Origin: a virus
Direction: 5' to 3' (one strand)
IMG/VR virus record: IMGVR_UViG_3300044675_000901
Location: 1-64,000 of that record
DNA: 64,000 nucleotides
Shown here: positions 35,001 through 43,925 of the stretch, one piece after another
Layout: each line of letters opens with the position of its first letter
How positions within the stretch are numbered: position 1 is the stretch's first letter
Made by a program: the position numbers and the translations under genes
Notes under the pieces: model-generated
What the model saw: only the letters and a program-made list of their open reading frames with translations
Told to the model about the DNA's origin: nothing
Databases searched by the model: none

Positions 35001-36038
35001 AGAGTTTTCAGCAGCATACTCTTCAGAATACTTCTTCATCTCTTTATTCTCTTTCATACCCTTAACTAGACCTACACCAAATCCTGCTAATCCTCCAGCA
35101 ATACCACCTACTACGTTTCCTACTCCAGGTAAGATAGTACCAGCGGTAGATCCCATCCCAAATCCAGTACCTGCACTTTTAAGTGCATCTCCAAACATAT
35201 TTTGTCTTCCTTCTTTTTTATCAAACTTAGTTGGGTCAGTGTCCATCTTTCTTTGTACAAGCATTCCTGCTCCTGTTAATCCCAATCCAATTCCAGCTGA
35301 AGCTAAGCCAGACATGTTAGCTGCCATCAATCCAGTATTAGCAGCAGTGCTTGCTCCTGTTGCAGCTGCACTTCCTACACCAGCTCCTACATTAGCCCCT
35401 GTGTTAGCAGCTTGAGGCAATACTACAGCACCTGTATCATCAATCATACTACTAGCTACTCTAGCAGCCTCCATTCCAGACCCTCTAGCTGCTTGTGCGG
35501 TTATTGTTGGGGCTATTCCCTGTGCTACTGTATTTGCTGCACTACCAGAAGCTGCATTTGCCACACTATTTACAGCGGCAAGTCCTCTGACTGCAGGATT
35601 ATTAGATCCTTGCTTAACTAGTTGGCTGGCGGCCTCCCCAGTTTCTTTAGCAGCTTTAGCTGCAGCTATTTCTGCCAATTTTTGTTTACCCACACTCAAA
35701 GCTTCATCCCCAGCTGCCTTTGCAAGCTCTTGAGTGTAAGCTTGAGTTTCTTGTTTCTTTGCTTCTTCTGTTTGAGTAATAGCATCTTTCTTAGCTTGCT
35801 CTCTTTCTTTAGCAGCTTGTTCAGCTGCGTTATTAGATACAGTAGCATACTCACCAAACCTATTAGCTTGGTCATAGTAATATCTTCTTTGCTGCTCAGC
35901 TTGTTTGGCAAAAGTCTCACCTGCGTAGTAAGGATTCTCTACTTGATTGTACATAGAGAGATTAGATCCAGCAAACTGATACTTTTTAAGTAGCGGTTTA
36001 GGTGCTGATTTAGATTTAGTTATGGATTTTTTAGCCAT
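32079..36038 (-). CDS. Virion cargo/ejection protein with glycine zipper and DUF2272-like (NlpC/P60-fold) domain
   Basis: 1319 aa, ATG at 36038, TAG TAG stop. Domains in order: basic N-terminus with KKYQFAGS (18-25); Ala/Gln-rich helices; a long glycine zipper at ~290-330 (GTGFGMGSTAG, GNVVGGIAGGLAGFGVG), typical of channel-forming ejection proteins; a loop with YKMAGP (527-532); and at ~590-735 a DUF2272-like domain. That domain contains DSTPWSSAFISYVYSN, LQPGDIIV, FSHGDIVTKIDG and VYAIGGNVD. In this branch of the NlpC/P60 superfamily the usual Cys position is a Ser (WSSAF), with the His in SHGDIV. A disordered Pro-rich region and C-terminal helices follow. It probably forms part of the channel and cuts cell-wall peptides during genome entry. 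Confidence 0.78.
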   Translation of the reverse strand: MAKKSITKSKSAPKPLLKKYQFAGSNLSMYNQVENPYYAGETFAKQAEQQRRYYYDQANRFGEYATVSNNAAEQAAKEREQAKKDAITQTEEAKKQETQAYTQELAKAAGDEALSVGKQKLAEIAAAKAAKETGEAASQLVKQGSNNPAVRGLAAVNSVANAASGSAANTVAQGIAPTITAQAARGSGMEAARVASSMIDDTGAVVLPQAANTGANVGAGVGSAAATGASTAANTGLMAANMSGLASAGIGLGLTGAGMLVQRKMDTDPTKFDKKEGRQNMFGDALKSAGTGFGMGSTAGTILPGVGNVVGGIAGGLAGFGVGLVKGMKENKEMKKYSEEYAAENSRLAEEERIRKAKLADQAQQAARNYNTAFTNSRLTGMQTGFGYNTSTNMNMQPTNSFYAETGGVRVPGGKVVPIEGSDAVEFVGKKHSEGGIKIDPQTEVEGGETMDKVMMNGGKPNDYFFSSYLKLGGKSFARRHKEILKAGGSQKQIQDLAKMQEAVANKKGEKDRGPEQIAKYGGIHQYKMAGPEQSAMAQSNMDAANVTLRDVNQAAANAPSSQQSAAPGKRTTNSGMVREYEKGGKKQLPPKSLNYIDSTPWSSAFISYVYSNADPNFPKSPTHTGYATGLKGRDDWEELDPASTKLQPGDIIVNNRSGNKQKFGQDSYSGFSHGDIVTKIDGDKVYAIGGNVDPDNVNPDTPDTVAERSKSLKDGILADSGYFVVLRPKNPQIAQKAVEVATNEKQLWETNKWNEHADTSQARLQTYYQSGKLGIPGVAPDDGKPASIPQSKGEKMFTTADGRTLTEAQYNAQMRAPGTAESTMSPIDYALLGIGRAISSGASGLVGAIGGAWEGFAGTATAPNTAAARPAAPTPSMAGRGPLRLEPPKPSTEVGRFTGNIGPAKPTVPVKVGPQTETGLVRQPPFYTDPNYINVEGRTIGLNKTPSIDNQMFKQFNIGAPDTTAQKAVGFTPTPFTVTPAADGTAVDPGTEGPFPYRETIEPIKSKEAGLLPTKKTVEADLTKDTGLKKTEKKVVPPRNRNINGALLAGLGQLLPVGYALFKGYKTEGKLERMKGAGNVGATSVKGAILPRVNMNAERAASERNTVAIKNAIQNTNAGPGGIAAMLAANSKQNQQSLDIANQEQRANRELAGEEAKLGMQASMANAEMAQRANMANVQNQLAVNQANLETGIQEAKLKIDEKRYKREEIVGALDTAAGRIAGIYKDDRSYKAQERLAKAMDDAGSYQRFQYYEDLKKQAKDKDSQFYGKTDKELKDYAAEQYNQYIGTAKKTGGLRATRKYTSRLGQLSKGKKTFNI

Positions 36039-36049
36039 TTAGTTAAAGG

Positions 36050-39000
36050 TTATCTAGGTGATACTCTTAGGGCAGCTGTCACAGTATACAAATTTATCAA
36101 ATTTCTTGATAAGTTGTTAGCTATTAAACGAATTCCTAAAAATTTATCTACGAACTTTCTCTGTTCGTACCAAGGTTTGTTAGAGTTTATGTAATTAGAA
36201 TTTATAATCCCCTCGTATAAGAACATAGGCTCAGTAGAAGTTGAAGCAAATGTACTAGTATAGGGAACTCCTTGCACGTTAATCTGTCCTACAGCTAACC
36301 CAGTATTGTTAGCAATGTTAGATAGGTCTCTAAATGCATTTACATTCCAAGTGTTATCTGTTTTTCTAATGTTGTTTAGATAAACAAAATCTATTTCTCC
36401 AGATATCTGAGTCGTATTATAGACATAGAAACTAGTAAAACCTGGATGGAACTGCTGCTCTACAGGTAAAGAATAATTTACTTTAGAAAACACATCAGCA
36501 GTATACTTAAATGAAGTGTAGATAGCATTTACTGGAGCAGTAAAGATGCAGTCTATTTCGAAGTTGTAAACTGTACCATAGAAGTTTCCAGGATTGCTTA
36601 AGTCACTGTGCTCGTACATGTAAGTATACTGTCCAACAAATGGAAGTATTTGGGTATCAAAGCTATATAGATACTTAGAGTTGTATGCATACAGAGGTGG
36701 TATGTAGGAGTGTCGGCTAGCCCATATGCTCATTCCATTTGAGAATGAAATTGTCCAGCCACCTCTTTCAAAGTAAACCCCTTCCTCAAGAGGAATGAAA
36801 CTAGAAGTATTTGAATCATAGAATTGGTTTTTCTCATTTTGAAAAAAGATTCTATTTTGTTTAAACTCTTCTACAAAATATTGAGTTGGGATAAGCTCTC
36901 TTTTTGTAATAATAGTCCGTTTAAATAACGGGTCATAGCTAACAAGGAATCCAAAGTCTGCTGTAGGGGAGTCCACATTATAAACGGCCGAATCCATAAC
37001 TCTCGCTCCGTCTGGATCCCATCCATAAGCTTCTAAAGCAAATGGGATGTTCTCTCTAGCCCAAGCATTTATTCCAAGTTCTGTAAGATCTACAATTTCG
37101 TCTTTAACTAAGAATATTTTTCTAGACTTTCTTGATACAAAAATGTACCCATCTTTGGTAACCAATGATCCCATCTTATTATAGAGACCATTGTAACCTT
37201 CAGTGCTTTGGATAAATTCATCTGGCTCTTGAGCAAACAAATCCCCTGATCCAATGTAAGCCTGAGTAGCATCTGATAACTCAAGGTTTTGCTTACCCTT
37301 AGTTCTAAATAAACTCTTCTCAGTGTGAATATAAAGAAGAGCCTTTAGGTTAAAGATGTTAGTAATCTGTCCTCTGTTTACTGCAAAGTCTTTATACTGT
37401 AGTCCGAGGAAGTATCTATAAGTATCATTGAAGTTACCATCTTGTGCTGAAGATCGTATCACTCTATTAGGGAAGAATGGAGTGCTAATAGCTTCCTTAG
37501 GGAATGGGATTGTAACCCTAATATCTTGTGAAGCTGAGTAGTGGTCCTCGTAGAGAATGTTATCCATCTTGGTTAAATCCCCAAGAGGACTTCTCCAAAG
37601 AACATCAGCTGCTACGTACTTATCAAAGTACATGCTGTTTAACTCACTAACTCCTGCTTCAGGATCTCCTGCATGTCGGTAGTTAATGTTGTCGTCAGAC
37701 TCTACAATAAATTGATAAATAGTACTAAATGCTACATTACCATTCTTACTCCAGTTGTCATCAGTAGTAACAGCAGATCTCCTTAATCCTTCAATTTCAT
37801 CACCACCTTGTGGGTAAGGTCCAGAGCCACCAAATCTTAAAACGTCATAGTCTGATGTAGTTCCAAATATGTTTGTTCCAAATGATGGAGTTCTACCTTC
37901 AGTTAAATCTATAGGAATATCACCAAACAAATAATCGTCTTGTGACCCAGTAGGATTTGAAAAATCTAAGTATCTATTAACACCTCTATTAAATCTTCCT
38001 AGCCCGTATAAGTTAGATGTGGTTCTATAGCTATACTTACATAAGTATGTATCTCCACCAAAGACTGGCTCTGACGAGGAAGTTGATCCTTGACCATAGT
38101 AGTAGTTATCATCCTCAGCATCGTATCCAGTGTCAATATTTACATTCAAAAGACTTTTGTAGTAGCCAGTCCATACTAGTTTTTGAGAATCGAATGGTTC
38201 GTAAACATCTGTTTTAGTAGCACATAAATTTACTAAGTATACATTAGGTCTGGTTCTAGGGTCATTAACTGGGGAGCCTTCTATTCCTCCTCTAGGATAG
38301 AAATTATAGCCATTTATAGGATCTGTAATGAGTATGTTTTCTGTCAGAGTAATTATCCCTCCAGAGGCATCTAGAGATTCTATGTATACAGGTCCAGTTG
38401 TAGGTAGGTATCCAGCCCCAGATGTTACTAGCATTCCTACAAAAAGATTGTTGATATCTGGATCAAAAGTTGTAATTACAGGGAGTCCTGCAGTAGAGCC
38501 TCCTGTAATATTAATAGAAGCAGGTACTCCAGATGTATCTGGGGTACGTATTGCATAAGGCTGTCGTAAGCTTCCATGTCCTCTAGACATTAAACCATAC
38601 CATTCAGATAAATCAGTTACAAAAGATGCACCTAACCCTCCATCATTTATATTGTTTGCTGGATAGAAGTCTGGGTTGATACCACTTATTAAGGGGTATA
38701 AAGTTCCTGCTGCGTATATAGGGAGAGACCACATTAGGTTTCCTAATCCTACATAGCTCCACTCATTACTTCTATATCCACCCAGCATTGGTAGGCCTGA
38801 CTCTAAGCTAAGAGCAATTGCACTTTCTCCAAAGGTGTTGTGTAAATAAGTAGAACTTTTAAAGCTGTTAGCTGATGTAGATTTAAGTATGCTAAGACCT
38901 GCTAAATATGTAGCACCGTTAGGCTCTATCATAAATATAGACTGAGCATCACTTAACAGATTAGCTTGGTTTGGTAGAAATGTAGGTAGCCTAAGTAGAC

Positions 39001-41740
39001 CCCCTAATTGTTCTGTAGAACCTGTAGCAGTATTGGTATAAGTAGACCCTACGTCTATTAGATTTCCAGTAGAATCAATTCTTGTTCCTGGGGCTGAATA
39101 TCTAGAGGCAATGTAAACATTCCCCCAAAGTAGCCTTGGTCCAGGTAAATCCCAGTAAGGATCTTCTTCATCTGCAGCATCGAAGTTAATCATGTTACCA
39201 AGGTCAGGGTGCACCCAAGAGAATGTATCTTCTCCAACTCCAGATCGAAATTGTCTATAAAATGTATTTATTGCATTGCCTCCTGTAGTCCCAGGAATGG
39301 CACTTGCAAGAGCACCTTTATATCCACCTCTCCAGTTTTCCATCATTACAACGTACTGGATGTCTATGTGAGTAGCTGTAGCAAGAGTATACTTTTTTCT
39401 TAGTAGAGTAAAGTCGTGAAACTTAAGTACAGGGTTTCCCATGTAGTAAGCTTGAGGAGGAGCTGATGGGGGACCGACAACTTCGGGGGCCCATAGTGCA
39501 TTAGCAATCATTAACCCTCCATACTTCTGGTGACCATCCATAGCCCAGATGTTAAAGAATGGTCCAGTACCAGCACTTTTGTTGGTGTTAATTAAGTTAG
39601 ATGCTAGATAAGAAGTTCCTGGATGAGCCCCACTTTGTCCTATAATAGTTTTATTTCCCTCAGTTCTTTTGGCATAGTATACTCTATATCCTTGTACTTG
39701 ATTAAGTATAAACTTTGGAATTTTTATATTATTTAGCTGTACTCCTAATATCCTTACAGTCTCTGAGAAATCTCTTGCACTTGCTTTAGTCAAGTATACA
39801 GAGTCAGCGGTAGATATATCAGGGCTTCCGAAATACGTGTCTCTAACAACGTGGCTAAAAGAAGCGTTGTGGTTAGATGGCATTTTATGATGTCTTACAA
39901 AATTACTAGCTAATGCATTTCCTAAATATATACTTTGCCCAGAAGAATCCACAGCCCAAGATGTAAAGTCATTGGTGTCTGGATATCTTTCATTTTGATT
40001 TCTCCAGAACCCCATATTGTTAGTCGGATTAATAGTAGACATGTAACTAGTATCCAAATACTGATAAGGTAATGAGTCTGGTGAATAAGCTAATATTTCA
40101 TCATACTTAAAAATATCTCCATCAGGACCTATATTGTTTGGCAAGCTTGCCCAGTCTAATTCAAACCTATCTGCTATGTTCCTCCCAGGTATATGGTAAG
40201 CATAACTCTCACTTCCATCTTTTAAGATAAAAGAAATATAAAATGCATAAACTTCTCCACGTCTGTAGCCTTTTCTTTTAAATAAAATATTAGGATCCCG
40301 ATAACCAGCTGACGTCCCTCTTTGAATAGGAACAATAACATTACTAATGTAAGCATCAGTTACACCATCCATTCCTTCCAACTCTGCATACGGTATAGTA
40401 CCAAATGTTCCTACTGGATACCCCTCAGGGCTGCCACTTAAAGGGGGGTACAGACTTGTATTCGGATCTGGGTAGAATAGTTGAGAGTAGCCTTCATTTA
40501 AATTGTAGACATCATAGTGCCTAGGATCAAATTGTGTTAGAGTGTCAGTTACAGCTTCTATTACAATTTCATTTGCAAATCTTTGATACCCTAGATCTGG
40601 TCTGCTAGTAAGATTAGCAGCATACAACTTGTTATCTAGTTGAGTGATTGATTTAGCAGTTAAGTATCTTACTTTGTCTAGTACAGCTTCTTCAATAGCA
40701 GATGCTGCTGATTTTTCTAACCCACTATAAACTACCCCTGCAGTTGTACCTAAGATGTCTAGTTTTTCTAGCTTGTATACAAATCTAGCTTTACCACTAT
40801 ACTGTATTACGTAGGGGATAATGTAAGAGTACTCTCTGTTAATATCAGAGATGTTCCAAACAATAGACTTATTTGTCTGAGTATTGTTTGGGGCTCCACT
40901 AATAGACTCTCTAGGAATTGTAGTGTCGTCTCCTGGAACTATGTATACTGGATTTGATACTGTTAAAACATTTGTCTCTGTACCGTCTTGATCAGCATAT
41001 GCTATGCCTATATAGTATGCTCCTGTAACAACCCCACCACCTTTTAGAATTTCAATAGAATCAAATTTAGGTATTCTTCCTGCATCTAAAAAAATATTTA
41101 AGAATTCTACTCTCGAGTTATTTCCGTATAGATTAGAAGGATTTGATGTAGTAGTGAGAGAGTCTAGCTGCTTAGTTATGTTAAATACCCTAGGTGGATT
41201 GTATCTATTTATGTACTTAATATTACTAGCAGGATCTGTGATAAACTCATAGTTATTATCTGTAAAGTATACAAGTTCTTCTTGAGCTGGAGATACTCTA
41301 AACTCACCAGTAACAGGATGCTCAGTATCAAAATTTAAATGTCCTAGTGGGTTAACTGCTCCAGTTAGAGTATTTTTATCTGTAGTATAATATAATACGT
41401 CAGCAATTTGAGTAGCTACGTTTACATAGAATATAGCAGAAATGTTTATTACACCATGTACTAAATCTGTATACTGACCTGAGCCAAATATGATAAAGTT
41501 ATCATTTAATAAAGCAATCTGTCCTATTGGAGAAATAGCTACATTTTGAGTACCTCCTCCAGAGATAAGAATGCCTGAAATATTTAAGGTACCAACTTGT
41601 ATGTTACCATATTCATTCAATACATTTAATTTCTGATCGTCTACGATAAGATTAACAGCATCTCTATAGCTACCATCAATCTGATCCATACGACCAGTAT
41701 CTTTAATCATCCCCTTTAGAGGCTTAAATGTATCTGCCAT
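36050..41740 (-). CDS. Very large tail protein, crAss-like muzzle candidate
   Basis: 1896 aa, ATG at 41740. Composition is beta-rich with abundant Tyr, Asn, Gly and Ser throughout and no coiled coil. The N-terminus (MADTFKPLKGMIKDTGRMDQ, then DGSYRDAVN) matches what I recall of the large conserved tail protein that precedes the cargo genes in crAss-like phages. In the crAss001 virion structure this position corresponds to the tail muzzle, a gatekeeper at the tip of the short tail. A propeller-like fold is suggested by repeated aromatic strand motifs but is not demonstrated. The gene is 2 nt from the ring-protein candidate upstream and 11 nt from the first cargo gene. Confidence 0.72.
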   Translation of the reverse strand: MADTFKPLKGMIKDTGRMDQIDGSYRDAVNLIVDDQKLNVLNEYGNIQVGTLNISGILISGGGTQNVAISPIGQIALLNDNFIIFGSGQYTDLVHGVINISAIFYVNVATQIADVLYYTTDKNTLTGAVNPLGHLNFDTEHPVTGEFRVSPAQEELVYFTDNNYEFITDPASNIKYINRYNPPRVFNITKQLDSLTTTSNPSNLYGNNSRVEFLNIFLDAGRIPKFDSIEILKGGGVVTGAYYIGIAYADQDGTETNVLTVSNPVYIVPGDDTTIPRESISGAPNNTQTNKSIVWNISDINREYSYIIPYVIQYSGKARFVYKLEKLDILGTTAGVVYSGLEKSAASAIEEAVLDKVRYLTAKSITQLDNKLYAANLTSRPDLGYQRFANEIVIEAVTDTLTQFDPRHYDVYNLNEGYSQLFYPDPNTSLYPPLSGSPEGYPVGTFGTIPYAELEGMDGVTDAYISNVIVPIQRGTSAGYRDPNILFKRKGYRRGEVYAFYISFILKDGSESYAYHIPGRNIADRFELDWASLPNNIGPDGDIFKYDEILAYSPDSLPYQYLDTSYMSTINPTNNMGFWRNQNERYPDTNDFTSWAVDSSGQSIYLGNALASNFVRHHKMPSNHNASFSHVVRDTYFGSPDISTADSVYLTKASARDFSETVRILGVQLNNIKIPKFILNQVQGYRVYYAKRTEGNKTIIGQSGAHPGTSYLASNLINTNKSAGTGPFFNIWAMDGHQKYGGLMIANALWAPEVVGPPSAPPQAYYMGNPVLKFHDFTLLRKKYTLATATHIDIQYVVMMENWRGGYKGALASAIPGTTGGNAINTFYRQFRSGVGEDTFSWVHPDLGNMINFDAADEEDPYWDLPGPRLLWGNVYIASRYSAPGTRIDSTGNLIDVGSTYTNTATGSTEQLGGLLRLPTFLPNQANLLSDAQSIFMIEPNGATYLAGLSILKSTSANSFKSSTYLHNTFGESAIALSLESGLPMLGGYRSNEWSYVGLGNLMWSLPIYAAGTLYPLISGINPDFYPANNINDGGLGASFVTDLSEWYGLMSRGHGSLRQPYAIRTPDTSGVPASINITGGSTAGLPVITTFDPDINNLFVGMLVTSGAGYLPTTGPVYIESLDASGGIITLTENILITDPINGYNFYPRGGIEGSPVNDPRTRPNVYLVNLCATKTDVYEPFDSQKLVWTGYYKSLLNVNIDTGYDAEDDNYYYGQGSTSSSEPVFGGDTYLCKYSYRTTSNLYGLGRFNRGVNRYLDFSNPTGSQDDYLFGDIPIDLTEGRTPSFGTNIFGTTSDYDVLRFGGSGPYPQGGDEIEGLRRSAVTTDDNWSKNGNVAFSTIYQFIVESDDNINYRHAGDPEAGVSELNSMYFDKYVAADVLWRSPLGDLTKMDNILYEDHYSASQDIRVTIPFPKEAISTPFFPNRVIRSSAQDGNFNDTYRYFLGLQYKDFAVNRGQITNIFNLKALLYIHTEKSLFRTKGKQNLELSDATQAYIGSGDLFAQEPDEFIQSTEGYNGLYNKMGSLVTKDGYIFVSRKSRKIFLVKDEIVDLTELGINAWARENIPFALEAYGWDPDGARVMDSAVYNVDSPTADFGFLVSYDPLFKRTIITKRELIPTQYFVEEFKQNRIFFQNEKNQFYDSNTSSFIPLEEGVYFERGGWTISFSNGMSIWASRHSYIPPLYAYNSKYLYSFDTQILPFVGQYTYMYEHSDLSNPGNFYGTVYNFEIDCIFTAPVNAIYTSFKYTADVFSKVNYSLPVEQQFHPGFTSFYVYNTTQISGEIDFVYLNNIRKTDNTWNVNAFRDLSNIANNTGLAVGQINVQGVPYTSTFASTSTEPMFLYEGIINSNYINSNKPWYEQRKFVDKFLGIRLIANNLSRNLINLYTVTAALRVSPR

Positions 41741-41742
41741 GT

Positions 41743-42639
41743 TTATAGAATTCCGTAGTTAGTGTATCTTCCTCTGTCTAAAGTCTCTCTTGTACCAAGG
41801 TTCTCAAAGAAGTTAGCATGTCTGTTCAGGTTAGGAACAAGACGAACCCACTGGTTCATGAATGACTCGTACTTATCAATGCTTGGGAAGTTAGATTGGT
41901 TTCTAGCTTGTGAGCAGTAGAACTTCCATTTGTTATCAGCAAAGTCATACCCGATACCGTTCATAGATGGGGTATAGCCTCCAAGCAACATCTGCTTGTA
42001 TACATACCAGAATAAAGCTTCTTTAAAGCTAACATCTTCTGGAATCATTGGGTAGCAGTCCTCATCAATTGGGAATGCAGTGTAGCTTACACATACAGCT
42101 CCATCCTCGAATGAAGTCTTAATGTAATCCCCATCAATAATATAGCTAGGTTTAACTACACCGTATAAGTTCTTACAATCCTCACAATCTAAGCTGTTAG
42201 GGAATGTAGTTGTTCCGTATTGTAGTGGAGTTAGTGGTTGACCTGTATTTAAATAGAGATTCTCGAGTACCACTATTCTAGCATTCAGTTCTCTTAACTG
42301 ATTGTTGAATCCTATTTTATCGTTTGGGTTAGATACGATTTGAGCATTCAGAGTTTTAACCTCTTCAAACAAAGCATCAAGTTCTACAGAAATAGATGGA
42401 TTAACAGCACTGTTAACCCCAACTTGCTGGATATAGTAAAGGTCCATTGGAAGCAGAGCCCTAAAGTTCTTAATAGGCAAAACACAGCCCTTCTGACTGA
42501 GCTGTGGTGCAGAGCCTATGTGCTCTAATGCTTCCCCCATCCATTCTACAGCATCATCAATCCAGTTATCTCCAGGAGGTTTTAAGTCCCTCATAACTTT
42601 TCTGATAATGACCTTACTTGATATTAGTTTGTACAGCAT
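41743..42639 (-). CDS. Tail/ring connector protein candidate
   Basis: 298 aa, ATG at 42639. The N-terminal SSKVIIRKVMRDLKPPGDNW and DDAVEWMGEALEHIGS, a central helix (SVELDALFEEVKTLNAQIVS) and the C-terminal KEALFWYVYKQMLLGGY are consistent with a helical ring-type connector. A CEDC pair lies in the middle. In crAss001 the gene directly before the muzzle encodes ring protein 1; synteny is the main argument, and I cannot verify the fold. It overlaps nothing and is 2-3 nt from both neighbours, placing it in the late mega-operon. Confidence 0.65.
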   Translation of the reverse strand: MLYKLISSKVIIRKVMRDLKPPGDNWIDDAVEWMGEALEHIGSAPQLSQKGCVLPIKNFRALLPMDLYYIQQVGVNSAVNPSISVELDALFEEVKTLNAQIVSNPNDKIGFNNQLRELNARIVVLENLYLNTGQPLTPLQYGTTTFPNSLDCEDCKNLYGVVKPSYIIDGDYIKTSFEDGAVCVSYTAFPIDEDCYPMIPEDVSFKEALFWYVYKQMLLGGYTPSMNGIGYDFADNKWKFYCSQARNQSNFPSIDKYESFMNQWVRLVPNLNRHANFFENLGTRETLDRGRYTNYGIL

Positions 42640-42642
42640 CTT

Positions 42643-43149
42643 TTAATGTTTATGAAACCCAGGTACGTATTTCTTAAACCGTAAGTAGGCTAGCTCATCA
42701 GTGTGTAAAAGGGCAGTAAGCTTTTCCTTATTGCCCTTTACACCTCTAGTAGCATCAAACCTATATGCGGTTTTATTTTTAATCTTAGCACGGCTTTTAG
42801 TCCAGTGGAATTTACAGTAGAATTTATCTGTATAGTAAATGTGCCACTTTTCCCCTTCCCCTGTTCGGCTATCATAAAGCTCTACACCTTTGTCAAGTAG
42901 TTCCTTTTTGTATTTTGTAGTCTCTCCCCAGTCAATCTGTGGTTTTCTTGGGTCTCTTTCTACTCTTCTAACTGATACTGTACCTAGGTTATTCTGCAAA
43001 TTGAATTCGTATCCGTTCAGTAACTCGTTAAATATTGCAATGTTAAACTCAGAACATATGTCAGCAAATACTCGGTAATCTATCTTGTCTTCAGTGTTTT
43101 CGTCGTAGTCTTTAAATATAGCTCTAATTGTATGTGATTTGGTTTGCAT
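42643..43149 (-). CDS. Conserved crAss-like protein of unknown function in the tail region
   Basis: 168 aa, ATG at 43149. Basic, with many aromatic residues. Characteristic segments are WGETTKYKKELLDKGVELY, WHIYYTDKFYCKFHWTKS and TAYRFDATRGVKGNKEKL. I recognise this combination from proteins found next to tail genes in crAss-like and related Bacteroidota phages, always without assigned function. The basic surface suggests nucleic-acid or capsid-interior binding, but that is a guess. It is followed after 3 nt by the ring-protein candidate. Confidence 0.7.
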   Translation of the reverse strand: MQTKSHTIRAIFKDYDENTEDKIDYRVFADICSEFNIAIFNELLNGYEFNLQNNLGTVSVRRVERDPRKPQIDWGETTKYKKELLDKGVELYDSRTGEGEKWHIYYTDKFYCKFHWTKSRAKIKNKTAYRFDATRGVKGNKEKLTALLHTDELAYLRFKKYVPGFHKH

Positions 43150-43197
43150 TATTAAATCATTTCAGGCCCTGTACAGTCTCCACTCCAGCATCCTGTT

Positions 43198-43914
43198 TTA
43201 CCTTTTCTTTGTCTTCTTCTTGCTTTCCTCCATCATCTCCATACCAGCATCGTTAGAGCTAGTAGAGTCAGACATACCACCAAGACCTTTCTTGCCTTTA
43301 GCAGCCATTTCTTGGAACTTTTTCTTACCGTACTTATTTCTGCCGATAGTAGCAGCTATTGATTTGGCCGAGTCCTCAGACTTTCCTTTTTTTTTTAAAC
43401 CTGCTACCATTGAAGCAAATCTTCCACCACCACCTGGCTCCATAGATTTACCACCAGTTTTCTTTGTCTGTCTGCCTGGGGTCATCATGTTTTCAATTTT
43501 TTCTTTTTTACCCTTAAGTTTTTTAACATAAGAGTCAGAAAGAGTTGATTCTGAAACACCAGATATTTTACTAGCAGCTTTATTTAGATATTCCTCTGAG
43601 TCAAGATTTTTTGAATTAGCAGTAATGTCCTCTATTTTTTTGTTAACTTTGGCAAGCTTTGCTTGATTTCTTTCTGCGGGAGTTTTAAACTTAAAAGGTT
43701 TTCCAGGATCAGCACCCCCAGTTTTTTTCTTAGTGCCTTCCATTCCGTGCATCTTTTTCAATCTAGAGACGTTTTCAGATTTTTCAGCAGCAGAGTAAAG
43801 TCCACCGTAGCCTTTTTTCATTGGCTTGTTTCCAAAAGTAATTTCTTTTGATTCCTCCATGAAGGAACTTTTCTTCTTAGAGGCCTTGCCTCCTTTTTTA
43901 TACATTGGTACCAT
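43198..43914 (-). CDS. Lysine-rich virion-associated protein A
   Basis: 238 aa, ATG at 43914. Lys/Gly-rich and largely disordered, with short conserved islands. KKKSSFMEESKEITFG (13-28) is nearly repeated in the neighbouring gene. A second island reads GRFASMVAGLKKKGKSEDSA followed by KSIAATIGRNKYGKKKFQEM. The latter island occurs in small basic proteins of many tailed phages of Bacteroidota and marine bacteria. Function is unknown; DNA condensation in the capsid or a cargo-packaging signal would fit the charge. A 48-nt gap separates it from the next gene, with no clear terminator. Confidence 0.65.
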   Translation of the reverse strand: MVPMYKKGGKASKKKSSFMEESKEITFGNKPMKKGYGGLYSAAEKSENVSRLKKMHGMEGTKKKTGGADPGKPFKFKTPAERNQAKLAKVNKKIEDITANSKNLDSEEYLNKAASKISGVSESTLSDSYVKKLKGKKEKIENMMTPGRQTKKTGGKSMEPGGGGRFASMVAGLKKKGKSEDSAKSIAATIGRNKYGKKKFQEMAAKGKKGLGGMSDSTSSNDAGMEMMEESKKKTKKR

Positions 43915-43925
43915 CTTCTTTGTTA

